DNA of 56,687 bases from an uncultured Clostridia bacterium (GCA_947366895.1 CANBBP010000007.1:1-56687); one strand, 5' to 3'; shown: positions 42,926 through 53,455, counted from the stretch's first letter. Notes: generated by a model from the sequence alone, not told the origin. Program-made: numbers and translations.

Positions 42926-45598
42926 ATGCCAATACATCATAATAAATCTATAAACGACACATTAAAAATTTTTGACACCACTTTTGATGGCTTAACTAAT
43001 GAAGAAGCACTTTCCAGACTTTCAAAAAATGGAGAAAATGCTTTGAGAGAAAAGAAAAAAGAAAATTATTTTTTAAAATTTTTAGCTCAGTTTAAAGATA
43101 TAATGGTAATTATTCTTTTAATAGCTGCTGTTATTTCCCTCATATTTTCTATAATTGAAAAAAGTAATACTGAACTAATAGATGCCATAATAATTTTTGG
43201 TATTGTTATTCTTAATGCAACACTGGGTTTTACACAAGAAATAAAAGCTGAAAACGCTCTTGAAACCTTAAAAAAAATGTCACAGCCCTACACCACTGTT
43301 TTAAGAGGTGGTGAAGAAATGAAAATTAAAACAACTGAACTTGTTGTAGGTGATGTTGTTTTACTAGAAGCGGGAGATGTTGTTCCTGCGGATATTCTAC
43401 TAATAGAAAGTGCCAGTTTAAAATGCGATGAGGCCTCTCTTACTGGTGAAAGTTTGCCTGTTGAAAAAACTGCAGGAATTATTTTACCTGAAAAGACCAA
43501 TTTGGGAGATAGAAAAAATATGTGTTTTTCTTCTACTACAGTTGTTTATGGTAGAGGTAAAGGTATTGTTGTAGCAACAGGGCATGATGCTGAAATGGGT
43601 AAAATTGCCTCTATGCTAACACAAGAAAAAAAAGAAACTACCCCACTACAAAAAAGTTTAAATAAGTTAGGGGAAATTATTACTTTTATTGTTCTTGCAA
43701 TAGCAATAGTAATATTTTTTGTTAATATCTTTGTAACAAAAGAAGATTGGGTAAATTCTTTTTTAACAGCAGTTGCTATAGCAGTTGCAGCCATTCCCGA
43801 AAGTTTGCCAGCAGTTGTTACAATTATTCTTTCTTTAGGTGTAACAAAGTTAGCAAAGAAAAATACCATAATTAAAAAACTTCATGCAGTAGAAACCTTA
43901 GGATGTTGTGAAGTTATATGTAGTGATAAAACTGGAACAATAACCCAAAATAAGATGACAATTAGAGAAGTTTTTGTTTGCGGGCAAGAATTTACTTCTA
44001 ACTTAAATTTACAAAACAATGAACATCAAAAATTTTTAAATTGTTTAACTTTATGTAATGATGCAAAAAAACAAAAAATAGGCTACTTAGGTGATCCTAC
44101 TGAAATTGCTTTAATACAATTTGCTGAAAAACATAACATAAATAAACATAACTTTGATAATAAATATAAAAGAATAGGTGAAATACCTTTTGATAGTGTT
44201 AGAAAACTTATGACTACAATTAATTTAGTAGATAATAAAGTAATACAATACACAAAAGGTGCAGTTGATGAATTGCTTTCCTGTTGTAGTTATATCTTAG
44301 ATAATGGCAGTGTGAGAAAAATAACAATCAAAGATATTAACACAATAAAAATGCAAAATGAAAAAATGTGTAAAAAAGCACTAAGAGTACTAGCCTATTC
44401 CTATAAAGAATTAGATAATCTACAAAGTCAAGAACAAAAAATTGATAGCAATAATATAAAAGAAAACGAATTAATTTTTATTGGGTTATCTGGAATGATA
44501 GACCCTCCACGAGCAGAAGTTTTTGATGCCCTAATTAAATGTAAACAGGCTGGCATGAAAGCAATTATGATAACTGGCGACCACAAAGATACAGCATATG
44601 CTATTGCTAAAGAGTTGGGAATGATTAAGAGTGAAAAAGAAGTTGTTAATGGCAGTTATTTAGATAAATTTACTGATGAAGAACTTGTAAAAGAAATTAA
44701 TAATTATTGTGTATTTACAAGAGTTAGCCCCGAACACAAGGTAAGAATTGTAAAAGCTTTACAAGGTAATGGTAAAGTTGTTGCTATGACAGGTGACGGT
44801 GTAAATGATGCACCTAGTATTAAAAGAGCAGATATTGGTATAGGAATGGGCAACACAGGTACTGAGGTAACAAAAGAAGTTGCTGATATGATATTAACTG
44901 ATGACAACTTTGCTACTATTGTTCTTGCAGTTGAAGAAGGAAGAAGAATTTTTGGGAACATTCAAAAAACAATTCAATTTTTATTAAGCTGTAATATCGC
45001 AGAAGTTATATCTATTTTTGCTATTACTTTATTCTTCCCTAAGTTCATACTATTTAGTGCTGTACAAATTTTGTTTATTAATTTAATTACCGATACTTTC
45101 CCTTCTATAGCACTAGGGGTAAATGAAGCAGAAAGTGACCTAATGAAACAGCCTCCACGAAATCAAAAACAATATATTATAGGCGGTCAGGTTGGAGTTA
45201 ATATTATTTATCAAGGCTTAACTCAAGCATTATTTGTAATTTTAGCTTTTGTTATTGGTATTTTTGTTTTTAATTCTCCACAAGTTGCTTCTACAATGGC
45301 TTTTATAACTATTAACATTATTCAGTTATTTCATATGTACAATGTTAAAACTACAAAAAGCATATTTAAGTCTAACCCATTTAAAAATCAACTAGTTAAT
45401 TATGCATTTTTACTAGGGTTAACCATACTTCTTTTTGTTTCCTTAATTCCACCTATAGCAAATGTTTTTGGTATGACTATGCTTACATTTAATCAATGGT
45501 TAATAACAATAGGATTATCAGCCCTTATATTGCCAGTTTGTGAAGTTGCAAAAATGATACAAAATAAAAACAAATCTTTTAAAATAAATAAACAATAA
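42926..45598 (+). CDS. P-type ATPase, calcium-transporting type (IIA/IIB)
   Basis: 890 residues with N-terminal cation ATPase domain, LTGES (actuator), AAIPESLPAVVTI in helix 4 (the PE-x-LP motif of Ca pumps), the phosphorylated Asp in SDKTGTIT, KGAVDELL for nucleotide binding, MITGDHKDTA and TGDGVNDAPSIKRADIGIGMG. Ten membrane helices are evident. It exports cations, most probably Ca2+, using ATP. Length and motif order match PMR1/LMCA1-like pumps. AGTGGGAG precedes ATG. A terminator follows, shared with the convergent DUF3737 gene. Confidence 0.93.
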   Translation: MPIHHNKSINDTLKIFDTTFDGLTNEEALSRLSKNGENALREKKKENYFLKFLAQFKDIMVIILLIAAVISLIFSIIEKSNTELIDAIIIFGIVILNATLGFTQEIKAENALETLKKMSQPYTTVLRGGEEMKIKTTELVVGDVVLLEAGDVVPADILLIESASLKCDEASLTGESLPVEKTAGIILPEKTNLGDRKNMCFSSTTVVYGRGKGIVVATGHDAEMGKIASMLTQEKKETTPLQKSLNKLGEIITFIVLAIAIVIFFVNIFVTKEDWVNSFLTAVAIAVAAIPESLPAVVTIILSLGVTKLAKKNTIIKKLHAVETLGCCEVICSDKTGTITQNKMTIREVFVCGQEFTSNLNLQNNEHQKFLNCLTLCNDAKKQKIGYLGDPTEIALIQFAEKHNINKHNFDNKYKRIGEIPFDSVRKLMTTINLVDNKVIQYTKGAVDELLSCCSYILDNGSVRKITIKDINTIKMQNEKMCKKALRVLAYSYKELDNLQSQEQKIDSNNIKENELIFIGLSGMIDPPRAEVFDALIKCKQAGMKAIMITGDHKDTAYAIAKELGMIKSEKEVVNGSYLDKFTDEELVKEINNYCVFTRVSPEHKVRIVKALQGNGKVVAMTGDGVNDAPSIKRADIGIGMGNTGTEVTKEVADMILTDDNFATIVLAVEEGRRIFGNIQKTIQFLLSCNIAEVISIFAITLFFPKFILFSAVQILFINLITDTFPSIALGVNEAESDLMKQPPRNQKQYIIGGQVGVNIIYQGLTQALFVILAFVIGIFVFNSPQVASTMAFITINIIQLFHMYNVKTTKSIFKSNPFKNQLVNYAFLLGLTILLFVSLIPPIANVFGMTMLTFNQWLITIGLSALILPVCEVAKMIQNKNKSFKINKQ

Positions 45599-45624
45599 AC
45601 CATTTATTATAAAAAATTTAAAAT

Positions 45625-45666
45625 AAAAAAGGCAAATTATTACTTTTAAAATAATTTGCTTTTTTT
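45625..45666 (+). terminator. Bidirectional terminator between ATPase and DUF3737 genes
   Basis: AAAAAAGGCAAATTAT folds on ATAATTTGCTTTTTT, with A- and T-runs on the two strands. Confidence 0.85.
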
Positions 45667-45685
45667 GATTAAATTCTTAAAATAT

Positions 45686-46534
45686 TTAATTTTTATTTTG
45701 AACTATTTCACAATTAAATTTATATTTACTATCTTCTGTCTTAATAATTTCACCAATACTATCACAAATAATTTTTCCACTTAAAACATTTTTTATTGAT
45801 AATATTTCCCCCTTAATTGTTGCATCAACTTGAGAGTATTCAAAAGATAAGTCTGTTTCTATCATTTCACAATCTATTAATATTAAATTTTTACAATAAC
45901 ATAAAGGTTGCGTTCCTATTATTTTGCAATTAATTAAAGTTAAATTTTCACTATACCATGCCAAGTACTCACCCTTAATTATAGAATTTTTAACTGTAAC
46001 ATTTTTAGTATGCCAAAAAGCATCTTTTGTATCAAGCACACTATTTTCTATTACCATATTTTCTACATATTGAAAAGAATACTTTCCCCTAAAAGTTATT
46101 TTATTTAAACAAAGTTCTTTAGCTAATAAAAATAAATATTCGCTTTCTATATTACAATTAGTTAAATTAATATTATTGCTTTTCCAACCAAATTCACTAG
46201 ATATAATTTTAGTGTTTTTGATTTCTATGTTATTACATTCTCTTAGGGCTTTAATACCAGACAAATTACTATTGTTTATTTTCAGGTTGTTAGTATACCA
46301 AAGAGCAGCTCTACATTTATCTGTCATAGTTACATTATTTAATGTTATATTTTCATCATGCCAAAGTGGATATCTAAGATTCATATAGCAATCATCAAGA
46401 ATTATATTCTTACTTTCTTTTAAAGCAGACTCTCCATCTTCAAAACCATCAAAAGTACATTTTTTAAGATGCAAATTGTTTTCACCATATAAATCCCTTT
46501 CTAAAGGAAAATTTTTATTTTCTATTATCTTCAT
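45686..46534 (-). CDS. DUF3737 family beta-helix protein
   Basis: 282 residues of short repeats (K-x-I-x-L-x-N-C/S-x-I-x-G), for example KNIILDDCYMNLRYPLW and NLKINNSNLSGIKALREC, which build a right-handed parallel beta-helix. The N-terminal KIIENKNFPLERDLYGE and LYPLWH-like segments are family signatures of DUF3737. No signal peptide is seen, so it is cytoplasmic. Function unknown. ATG at 46534 has only weak ribosome binding sequence (AGAGAAAAC). Confidence 0.88.
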   Translation of the reverse strand: MKIIENKNFPLERDLYGENNLHLKKCTFDGFEDGESALKESKNIILDDCYMNLRYPLWHDENITLNNVTMTDKCRAALWYTNNLKINNSNLSGIKALRECNNIEIKNTKIISSEFGWKSNNINLTNCNIESEYLFLLAKELCLNKITFRGKYSFQYVENMVIENSVLDTKDAFWHTKNVTVKNSIIKGEYLAWYSENLTLINCKIIGTQPLCYCKNLILIDCEMIETDLSFEYSQVDATIKGEILSIKNVLSGKIICDSIGEIIKTEDSKYKFNCEIVQNKN

Positions 46535-46629
46535 AAGTTTTCTCTCATATTTATTGTTTTTAAAAATTAGTTAAATGTCTAATTAATTTAGCAAAGGAAT
46601 TATAGCACTATATTTTTTTTAAGTAAATA

Positions 46630-46656
46630 AAAAAACGCATAAGAACATGCGTTTTA
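46630..46656 (-). terminator. Terminator after pgi
   Basis: AAAACGCAT / ATGCGTTTT around AAGAAC, with A/T runs on both sides. It lies downstream of pgi on the minus strand. Confidence 0.8.
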
Positions 46657-46706
46657 TAATTGTAATTAAAAGAAAAACTATAAAAATTATTTTAATAAAA
46701 TATAAA

Positions 46707-48056
46707 TTAAATTTCATATTTATTTTTATTTTCTAACATTTTTAATAAACTTTCTTTCTCTTTTTCAAAGCCTGCAACCCCTAACATAGCCTTGGTATAC
46801 TTCTTTTGCAATTCTACACCATTTTGATTATAAGCATTTACTTGCATATACTCACCTAGTAAAGCAGTTGTTAATTCAAAATAAAATAGTAATGCCCCTA
46901 TATTTTCTTCATTTAACATAGGAATATTAATTTCAAAACTTGGGTGCCCTGCTTTTTTAAGAGCCAAGTTTGATGCCATTTGTTCTATTTTAAAAAGAGA
47001 GGTTAAAGATTTAGGCAATAAAGCATCTAAATCGGCATTTTTAAATTTAGGTATTTTTACATCAGCATTATGTTTAACTAAATTTATAAAGAAATATAAT
47101 CTATCGCTACTTGCCTCTTGATACATTTGAAGCAAACTATGCTGATAAGTTACTCCTTCTGCTTTAGTTGGAGAAAAGAATAATTCATTAGGTTTGCCAT
47201 TTAGCAAATCTTTTTTCCCCAAACTTTCGCTTAGAAGTTGAATATAAAAATCTGCCATATCACTTAGTCTTTGACTATAAGGAAGAATAACAAATTCTTT
47301 TTTTCCCAATAAAAAATACTTATACATAATGCTTGCAGACACCATACATAAACTTTTATTAGAAGGTTCTTGTTTATAATTTTCTAAAACTAATTTTGCA
47401 CCGCTTAATATTTTCTTAAGGTCAATATTCATAACAGCCATAGGTAGCAATCCCACAGGACTTAAAACACTATACCTTCCACCTACACCCTTTTGGACCT
47501 CATAAGTTTTTATCCTATTTTCTTCACAAAACTTCCATAAGGCATTATCTTTTTCTGTAGTTACTACAATATTAATAAAAAAGTCTTTACCCATAATTGC
47601 TTTTAATTTGTTAATAATAACAGAAAACATTGATAATATTTCTACTGTTTTACCACTTTTAGTAACTATATTAAACATAGTTTTTTTGTAGTCTAGGGTT
47701 TCTATTAACTTATCAAAAACTTCAGCATCTACATTGTCTACTATGTCAACTTTAATATTTTTAGAGCTGTTATCATATAAAGCACTTTTTACAGCCCTTG
47801 CTCCCAATGCCGAGCCACCTATACCCAATACAACAAAGTTAGTATATAGTCTTGAAATTTTTTTACCAAATAATTGAATTTCTTCTACTTGACTTATATT
47901 TTGATAAGGTAAATCAATCCATTCCATCATAGGATTTGTTTTATTAATTAAAGTCTTTTTAAAAGTATTTTCTTTTCTATTTATTAAATCTCTTTCTAAT
48001 AACCCTTTTTTAAGATTTTTATCTTTTAATGCATGAAAATAGTTTAGTTTAATCAT
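46707..48056 (-). CDS. pgi: Glucose-6-phosphate isomerase
   Basis: 449 residues, the Bacillota type. It interconverts glucose-6-phosphate and fructose-6-phosphate in glycolysis. Motifs: GIGGSALGARAVKSAL (phosphate binding), VTKSGKTVE, GVGGRYSVLSPVGLLP, LSDMADFYIQLLSESLGK, and GVTYQHSLLQMY with the catalytic His. C-terminal VNAYNQNGVELQKKY is the second family signature. Complete and of normal length. ATG at 48056 is preceded by weak AGAGGC. The gene stands alone. Confidence 0.97.
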   Translation of the reverse strand: MIKLNYFHALKDKNLKKGLLERDLINRKENTFKKTLINKTNPMMEWIDLPYQNISQVEEIQLFGKKISRLYTNFVVLGIGGSALGARAVKSALYDNSSKNIKVDIVDNVDAEVFDKLIETLDYKKTMFNIVTKSGKTVEILSMFSVIINKLKAIMGKDFFINIVVTTEKDNALWKFCEENRIKTYEVQKGVGGRYSVLSPVGLLPMAVMNIDLKKILSGAKLVLENYKQEPSNKSLCMVSASIMYKYFLLGKKEFVILPYSQRLSDMADFYIQLLSESLGKKDLLNGKPNELFFSPTKAEGVTYQHSLLQMYQEASSDRLYFFINLVKHNADVKIPKFKNADLDALLPKSLTSLFKIEQMASNLALKKAGHPSFEINIPMLNEENIGALLFYFELTTALLGEYMQVNAYNQNGVELQKKYTKAMLGVAGFEKEKESLLKMLENKNKYEI

Positions 48057-48227
48057 TTTAATTTTGCCTCTTGCTTCTTGTGTTTATTATTGTCCTTTAT
48101 TACATATTATGTACAAAAAAATTATATTGTTTTTTTTATTATGTTTAACTTATTTTTAAATATGTAATAAATCTCTTTTTTCAAATAGTATATTTTATAT
48201 CAAAAAATTTTTACTTGTTGACTAATC

Positions 48228-49679
48228 TTAATTTATTTTATCTTTTAAAAATCTTGCCAGTTGCACACCAGCAGAACTAGACATTATAAGCCCAGTGGTT
48301 TGTCCTGGTCCATCGCCTACAGCATAAAGATTATTAACACTAGTTTGGAACTGTTTATCAAGTATTATCTCATTACTATAAAATTTAATTTCAGGTCCAT
48401 AAAGTAAATTTTCAGGATTAGCAAACCCTTCAACAACTTTATCTACACTTCTTATAAATTGTAATATATCAGTCATTGTTCTATAGCCTAAAGCAAAGGT
48501 TACATCACCTGCTACAGCACTTTTTAAGGTAGGCTGAACCTTATTTGTTTTTAGTTCATGTTCCCAAGTACGTTTGCCTCTATAAATGTCTCCTAATCGT
48601 TGAACTATAATATTTCCATTACCCAATTGATTTAAATTTTCTGCAACATTTATACCATACTGAATAGGTCTATCAAAAGGGTGGGTAAATTTATGAGAAA
48701 CTAAAATTGCTAGGTTAGTATTGGTTGATTTTTTATCTTTGTAACTATGACCATTAACTAAGGTTAAATTATTGTCATAAACTTCAGTTGCAACAAAACC
48801 ACTAGGATTTTGACAAAATGCTCTTACTTTATCACAAAATGGGCTAGGGTGACCTATAAATTTTGCTTCATAAAAGTATTTATTAACTTCCTTCATAACC
48901 TCATCACTTAACTCATATCTAACACCAATATCTACTGCACCAGATGTGTTTTTTATATTATATTTGCTGCACATATTTGATAACCAGTCTGCACCTTTTC
49001 TACCAACAGCTAAACAAACATTATCGGCATATATTGTTTCAGTTTTTGTTTTATCAAATGAAGAAATAGTTTTAATACCTTTAACAACATTATCTTCTAT
49101 AATTAAGTCATCTACTATGGTATCAAACATCATTTCAACTTTATTTTCTTCTAGATACTTTTGAATTTTACTATAAAGCAAATGTGCTTTTTCTGTGCCT
49201 AAGTGTCTTATTGGAAAATAAATTAAATCTAAGTTTTCTTTTTGTGCTTTTTGTTGCATTGTTTTAATTTCGTTTGTATACTTCAATCCTGTTAATTCGG
49301 TTTCACCACCAAACTTTAAATATATATCATCAGTGTATTGAAACAAATCTCTTATTTCCTGAATACTTAAAGAATTTGTAAAAGAGGGCCCATCATTGCC
49401 ACCTAAGTATAAATTGTCTTTAATTCCAGTTGCTAGATGATAAGAATTAACTTTTCCATCACTAAAAGCACCTGCACCAGAAAATCCACAAGTTATGCTA
49501 CAAAATGGTTTGCACTTTGCACATTTCCCTAATTTTTCAATGGGACAAAATCTTTTTTCAATACTTCTACCCTGTTCCACAAGCAAAATATTTTTATGCT
49601 TATTATGTTGTATAAGTTCGTAAGCACAAAAAACACCGCTAGGTCCCATACCTACAATAATTAAATCATATTTTTTCAT
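48228..49679 (-). CDS. FAD-dependent oxidoreductase (COG2509-like)
   Basis: 483 residues. The N-terminal dinucleotide-binding fold reads IIVGMGPSGVFCAYEL, with the acidic end of strand 2 at LLVEQGR. A Cys-rich loop follows, CPIEKLGKCAKCKPFCSITCG, which could bind a metal or iron-sulphur cluster. FSGAGAFSDGK and the C-terminal NLYAVGDGPGQTTGLI (second FAD-binding strand) are typical of this uncharacterised family of NAD(P)/FAD-dependent proteins. The substrate is unknown. No clear Shine-Dalgarno site precedes ATG at 49679. Confidence 0.88.
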   Translation of the reverse strand: MKKYDLIIVGMGPSGVFCAYELIQHNKHKNILLVEQGRSIEKRFCPIEKLGKCAKCKPFCSITCGFSGAGAFSDGKVNSYHLATGIKDNLYLGGNDGPSFTNSLSIQEIRDLFQYTDDIYLKFGGETELTGLKYTNEIKTMQQKAQKENLDLIYFPIRHLGTEKAHLLYSKIQKYLEENKVEMMFDTIVDDLIIEDNVVKGIKTISSFDKTKTETIYADNVCLAVGRKGADWLSNMCSKYNIKNTSGAVDIGVRYELSDEVMKEVNKYFYEAKFIGHPSPFCDKVRAFCQNPSGFVATEVYDNNLTLVNGHSYKDKKSTNTNLAILVSHKFTHPFDRPIQYGINVAENLNQLGNGNIIVQRLGDIYRGKRTWEHELKTNKVQPTLKSAVAGDVTFALGYRTMTDILQFIRSVDKVVEGFANPENLLYGPEIKFYSNEIILDKQFQTSVNNLYAVGDGPGQTTGLIMSSSAGVQLARFLKDKIN

Positions 49680-49824
49680 TATTAAATACCCTTAATTAAT
49701 ATTATCATACTTTTTGTTTTTAAAAAAATGAATTTCAAAACTTATTATATAAATTTATATTTAAAAGATTTCCACAATCTACTATCAATTTGTGCATATC
49801 TTTAAAATAAATTTAACAAAAAAT

Positions 49825-49858
49825 AAATAGAAACTAGTATAAACCAGTTTCTATTTTT
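49825..49858 (-). terminator. Terminator after ddh
   Basis: AAATAGAAACT pairs with AGTTTCTATTT around AGTATAAACC-type loop; T-run on both strands. Confidence 0.8.
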
Positions 49859-49882
49859 AAATTTATTTAATTTGGTTAAAAA

Positions 49883-50896
49883 TTATAACATTGTTTTAAG
49901 AAGTGTACTTCTATCAATATTAGATAAATATGATAAAGGTAAATCAAATACTGAGTAAGCACCATATTTCTTTTCACTATGTAACTTTTTAACAGCTCCA
50001 CCTAGCATAACCATAATTTCAGCAGTAAAATAAGGATTGCTTTCAATATCAAGGTTAAAACTTAATCTTGTTGCAAACTTATTAGAACATTTAAAGTTTT
50101 TAACTACATAACCTTTGTGATACATTTTATTTTGCATTTTCATAAGTTTATCTTCTGACACAAATTTAACTATTGTATTATAACCTAAAAAGTAGTTAGG
50201 CATGTTAATAATTTGTTCTTTAATAGCACTTGCTTCTGCCCCTTCTTCTAAAACTACATAGCAAAGTCTACCATGTTTTTCTGTTGGTTTTGGAACATAA
50301 TCAAATTTTGAAGCACATTTTTTCATAACCGATTTATTTGGTATGGTGTATTGTATAGCATTCTTAACACCTTTTATACGTCTTATTGCATCACTATGAC
50401 CTTGGCTAACTCCTTCTCCCCAAAAAGCATTTGCAAAAGTATGCTCTGGTGCGATACTATTAAAAATTAATCTCATCATACTCATAAGACCTGGGTCCCA
50501 ACCACCAGCACTAACAGCAACCTTTAAACTCTTCTTTGCTATTTTATCTAAACTTGTAATATATTTTTCTAACTTAGCATGGGTATCAAAACTATCAACG
50601 GTATTAAATAGTTTAATAGTTTTTGGACCTATTTTTTCAATATCGCTATAACTTCCACCACATAGGAAAAGTAAATCTATTTTCTTTGCATATTTTTCAA
50701 CATGTTTTGTAAGTTCAAACTCTGTACCAAATGGACTTTTTAATCCAGCTCTGTTTGAAAATATCTTTACTAATTCAAATTCTTCTCTTGCTTGTAAGGC
50801 ACATTCTACACCTTTACCTAAGTTACCATATCCTACAATAGCAACTTTCATAGGTTTTAAAATTTTCTTTGTTTCTTCTTTTTTAACTTCATCCAT
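49883..50896 (-). CDS. ddh: meso-Diaminopimelate dehydrogenase
   Basis: 337 residues. It makes meso-2,6-diaminopimelate directly from tetrahydrodipicolinate, ammonia and NADPH, the short route to wall DAP and lysine. The NADPH fold is VAIVGYGNLGKG at residue 18 onward; CGGSYSD, NTVDSFDTH, SAGGWDPGLMSMMR and WGEGVSQGHSDA are family motifs. It has a 15-residue charged N-terminal extension. GAGGAG precedes ATG at 50896. It implies a DAP-containing peptidoglycan in this organism. Confidence 0.95.
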   Translation of the reverse strand: MDEVKKEETKKILKPMKVAIVGYGNLGKGVECALQAREEFELVKIFSNRAGLKSPFGTEFELTKHVEKYAKKIDLLFLCGGSYSDIEKIGPKTIKLFNTVDSFDTHAKLEKYITSLDKIAKKSLKVAVSAGGWDPGLMSMMRLIFNSIAPEHTFANAFWGEGVSQGHSDAIRRIKGVKNAIQYTIPNKSVMKKCASKFDYVPKPTEKHGRLCYVVLEEGAEASAIKEQIINMPNYFLGYNTIVKFVSEDKLMKMQNKMYHKGYVVKNFKCSNKFATRLSFNLDIESNPYFTAEIMVMLGGAVKKLHSEKKYGAYSVFDLPLSYLSNIDRSTLLKTML

Positions 50897-51063
50897 TTTT
50901 TATTTCTCCTCAAATTATTAATATATATTATAGCAAAACCTTTTTTTGTGTAAAAGTCTTTTTTATATATTTCTTAAATTTTTCAAACAAAAAAGTTTAT
51001 AGTTTTAATTTGCTAATTACTTATTAAAAAGATATAATAAAAAAAAGGAAATACAAAAGAAAA

Positions 51064-51801
51064 ATGGATTTATTTATTTTTATTATAGGATTATCTATTT
51101 GTGCTCTTACAACAGGGGTTTTGATATATTATAAAATGAATAAAAATGGCTTTGAAAATGTTGTAGCCAAAATAGTTGCTTCTGCCTGTTTTGTAATATT
51201 TGCCGTGTTACTTAGTTCACTAAAAACTAATGTAGCTTATTATGGTTCTTATGCGGTTTCATTTATTATAATAGGTCTTGTTTGTGGACTTGTAGGAGAC
51301 ATACTTTTAGAATTTAAAGGCTTTTATCCTTTTCATGAAAAAAAATATTTTTCTACAGGATTTATTACATTTATAATCGGTCACACCTGCTATCTTTTTT
51401 CACTTATTCTCTTTGCAAAATATGATATAGATATATTTAATATTAATTTTATATTACCTTTTGTTTTAATCTTTTTTGGTAGTTTAATTGCTACAATAGT
51501 TATATGGCTTGTGCTTTTAAAGGGCTTTAAATTCAATTTTAAAGGGCATTCTATTATAATCAACATTTATTCCTTTATATTAATCTTTGCCGCAATTTTA
51601 GGCTTTTATTTAAGTTTTACAATAACAAGTATAATGTTATTTATTTTAACTATAGGGTTAGTTTTTTATGTTTTTTCCTACTATGCTTTACTTAATTTTT
51701 ACTACTCGCCTAATGAAAAAACAAATGGTTTAATGGTAACATACACACTAGTTTATTACATGGCACAAATCATTGTTGCAGGATTTATATACTTTGTTTA
51801 A
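51064..51801 (+). CDS. YhhN/TMEM86-like membrane protein
   Basis: 245 residues with eight hydrophobic segments throughout. KIVASACFVIF, GLVCGLVGDILLE with its conserved Gly-Asp, STGFITFIIGHTCYLF with conserved Gly-His, and a final YYMAQIIVAG fit the YhhN/TMEM86 family, whose animal members are lysoplasmalogenases. In bacteria the substrate is uncertain. AAAAGGAAAT precedes ATG at 51064. The ATP-grasp gene starts 12 nt after the stop, so they form an operon. Confidence 0.82.
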   Translation: MDLFIFIIGLSICALTTGVLIYYKMNKNGFENVVAKIVASACFVIFAVLLSSLKTNVAYYGSYAVSFIIIGLVCGLVGDILLEFKGFYPFHEKKYFSTGFITFIIGHTCYLFSLILFAKYDIDIFNINFILPFVLIFFGSLIATIVIWLVLLKGFKFNFKGHSIIINIYSFILIFAAILGFYLSFTITSIMLFILTIGLVFYVFSYYALLNFYYSPNEKTNGLMVTYTLVYYMAQIIVAGFIYFV

Positions 51802-51813
51802 AGGATTAAAAAA

Positions 51814-52749
51814 GTGAAAAATAGCAATTATTTATTTGAATTACTAAATGAAATTTGTAAAGAAAAAGAATATAAAATTAAGGGTTTTTCTAATAATTAT
51901 ATTATTGAAATAAATAATAAGAAACAATCCATTTTTTTATATGCAAATACCTTACCCCTTAATGATAATGTTTCACAAAAGCTTTGTGCTGATAAATCGG
52001 CTTTATATAGTGTATTAAGTTCAAAAAATTTACCATGTGTTGAACATAAAATAATCAAACACCCTTCCTTTAACATGGACTATGCTTATAATAAGTTAGA
52101 GAATGTTTTAAATAATAATCAAAATGGTATTGTAATTAAAGATAATAAAGGTAGTTGTGGTAAAAATGTTTATCTTGTTAAAAATAAAAAAGAATTAAAA
52201 TGTGCCATCAATAAAATATTTGATAAAAATTTAGATATTGCTGTTTCACCTTTTATAGAAAACTCTTGTGAATATCGAGTAATTATATTAGATAATAAAT
52301 TATGTGTTGCCTATCAAAAAGAAAAACCTTTTATTATTGGAGATGGCAAAAGCACTGTAAAAAAATTAATAAAAAAGACATATGGCGATTTTGACTTTGA
52401 ATTAAATAAAAAAGATTTAAAGAAAAAGCCAAAAAATAATGAAAAATTTATAGTCGGTTGGAAAAATAATTTATCTTTTAATTCTATTCCAAAAGTTGTA
52501 GTTGATGAAGATTTAATAACCAAATTAAGCAATTTAGCAAAAAAAGTAACTAAATTATTAAATCTAAGATTTTGTTCCGTAGATATTTTTTCCACTAACA
52601 ATGACTTAAAGGTATTAGAAGTTAATTCAACTGTTTCAATGGAAATCTTTTCAAAATCGAGTGATGAAAATTACAAAATAACTAAAAAAATATTTTCAAC
52701 TGCTCTCGATAAGTGTTTTACTGATAATAATAAAAAGAATAAAAAATAA
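51814..52749 (+). CDS. ATP-grasp ligase
   Basis: 311 residues starting at GTG 51814 (AAAGGATT upstream). ATP-grasp features: a central domain with GIVIKDNKGSCGKNVYLV (Lys and Gly-rich loop), EYRVIILDNKL, KPFIIGDGKSTVKKLI, and the metal-binding end FCSVDIFS...VLEVNSTVSM. The KPFIIGDGKS-T-V segment is like cyanophycin synthetase and glutathione-synthase-type GshAB C-domains. It probably forms an amide or peptide bond with an amino acid donor; the product is unknown. It is coupled to the YhhN-like gene. Confidence 0.85.
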   Translation: MKNSNYLFELLNEICKEKEYKIKGFSNNYIIEINNKKQSIFLYANTLPLNDNVSQKLCADKSALYSVLSSKNLPCVEHKIIKHPSFNMDYAYNKLENVLNNNQNGIVIKDNKGSCGKNVYLVKNKKELKCAINKIFDKNLDIAVSPFIENSCEYRVIILDNKLCVAYQKEKPFIIGDGKSTVKKLIKKTYGDFDFELNKKDLKKKPKNNEKFIVGWKNNLSFNSIPKVVVDEDLITKLSNLAKKVTKLLNLRFCSVDIFSTNNDLKVLEVNSTVSMEIFSKSSDENYKITKKIFSTALDKCFTDNNKKNKK

Positions 52750-52840
52750 TTTTAAATTAAGGCAAATAATATATAAACATATTTTTTTATGAAAATTATA
52801 AAACTACATACAATTTTTAAATTATTAAAAGGAAAAAAAA

Positions 52841-53350
52841 ATGAAACTTATTTTTATTAGACATGGTGAAGCAAATTATCAAACCGACAAACTTACACTT
52901 CGTGGAAATATTCAAATAATGTGGGCAAGAAAATATATAGAAAATGAAGAACCATGTGCAATTTATTGTTCTCCAAGAACAAGAACCTTACAAACTGCAA
53001 ATATTTTAAATAAAAAATTTAAAGTCCCACTACGTATTATGCAAGAAGTAACTGAACGACAATACTTAAATGATAAAGAAAGAGCCTTATATTGGGATGA
53101 CTATGATAAACACTATTTAGACTATACTTATGAAAATGAACATTTTGAAACATGCAAAGATTTTGTTGATAGATGCATTAGAGGTGTTGAAAAAATAATT
53201 CAGGAAAATGATAAAAATGCAACTGTAATTTTATGTGCACATAGTTCAACCCTTTATGCCATAAATGCATATATTAATGGGATACCAGAAACTCAAAAAA
53301 TAGACTGGATACAATGTAGCAATGGTGCTGTTTTAAAATATTACTTATAA
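52841..53350 (+). CDS. Histidine phosphatase family protein
   Basis: 169 residues. RHG at residues 6-8 (FIRHGEANYQ), SPRTRTLQTA with the second Arg, the acidic TERQY segment and His in LCAHSSTLYA complete the active site of the phosphoglycerate-mutase-like phosphatases. The substrate is unknown. AAAAGGAAA precedes ATG at 52841. It is 91 nt after the ATP-grasp gene, maybe in the same transcript. Confidence 0.88.
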   Translation: MKLIFIRHGEANYQTDKLTLRGNIQIMWARKYIENEEPCAIYCSPRTRTLQTANILNKKFKVPLRIMQEVTERQYLNDKERALYWDDYDKHYLDYTYENEHFETCKDFVDRCIRGVEKIIQENDKNATVILCAHSSTLYAINAYINGIPETQKIDWIQCSNGAVLKYYL

Positions 53351-53353
53351 ATA

Positions 53354-53390
53354 TAAAAGATTGTAATAACTTAATTACAATCTTTTTTTA
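53354..53390 (+). terminator. Terminator after the histidine phosphatase
   Basis: AAAAGATTGTAAT pairs with ATTACAATCTTTT around AACTTA, followed by T. It lies between convergent genes. Confidence 0.85.
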
Positions 53391-53455
53391 ATAAAATAAT
53401 ATTTAAAAATGCTTAAGATTAATATTTGAAAGAAATACTATAAAATGTTTTAAAA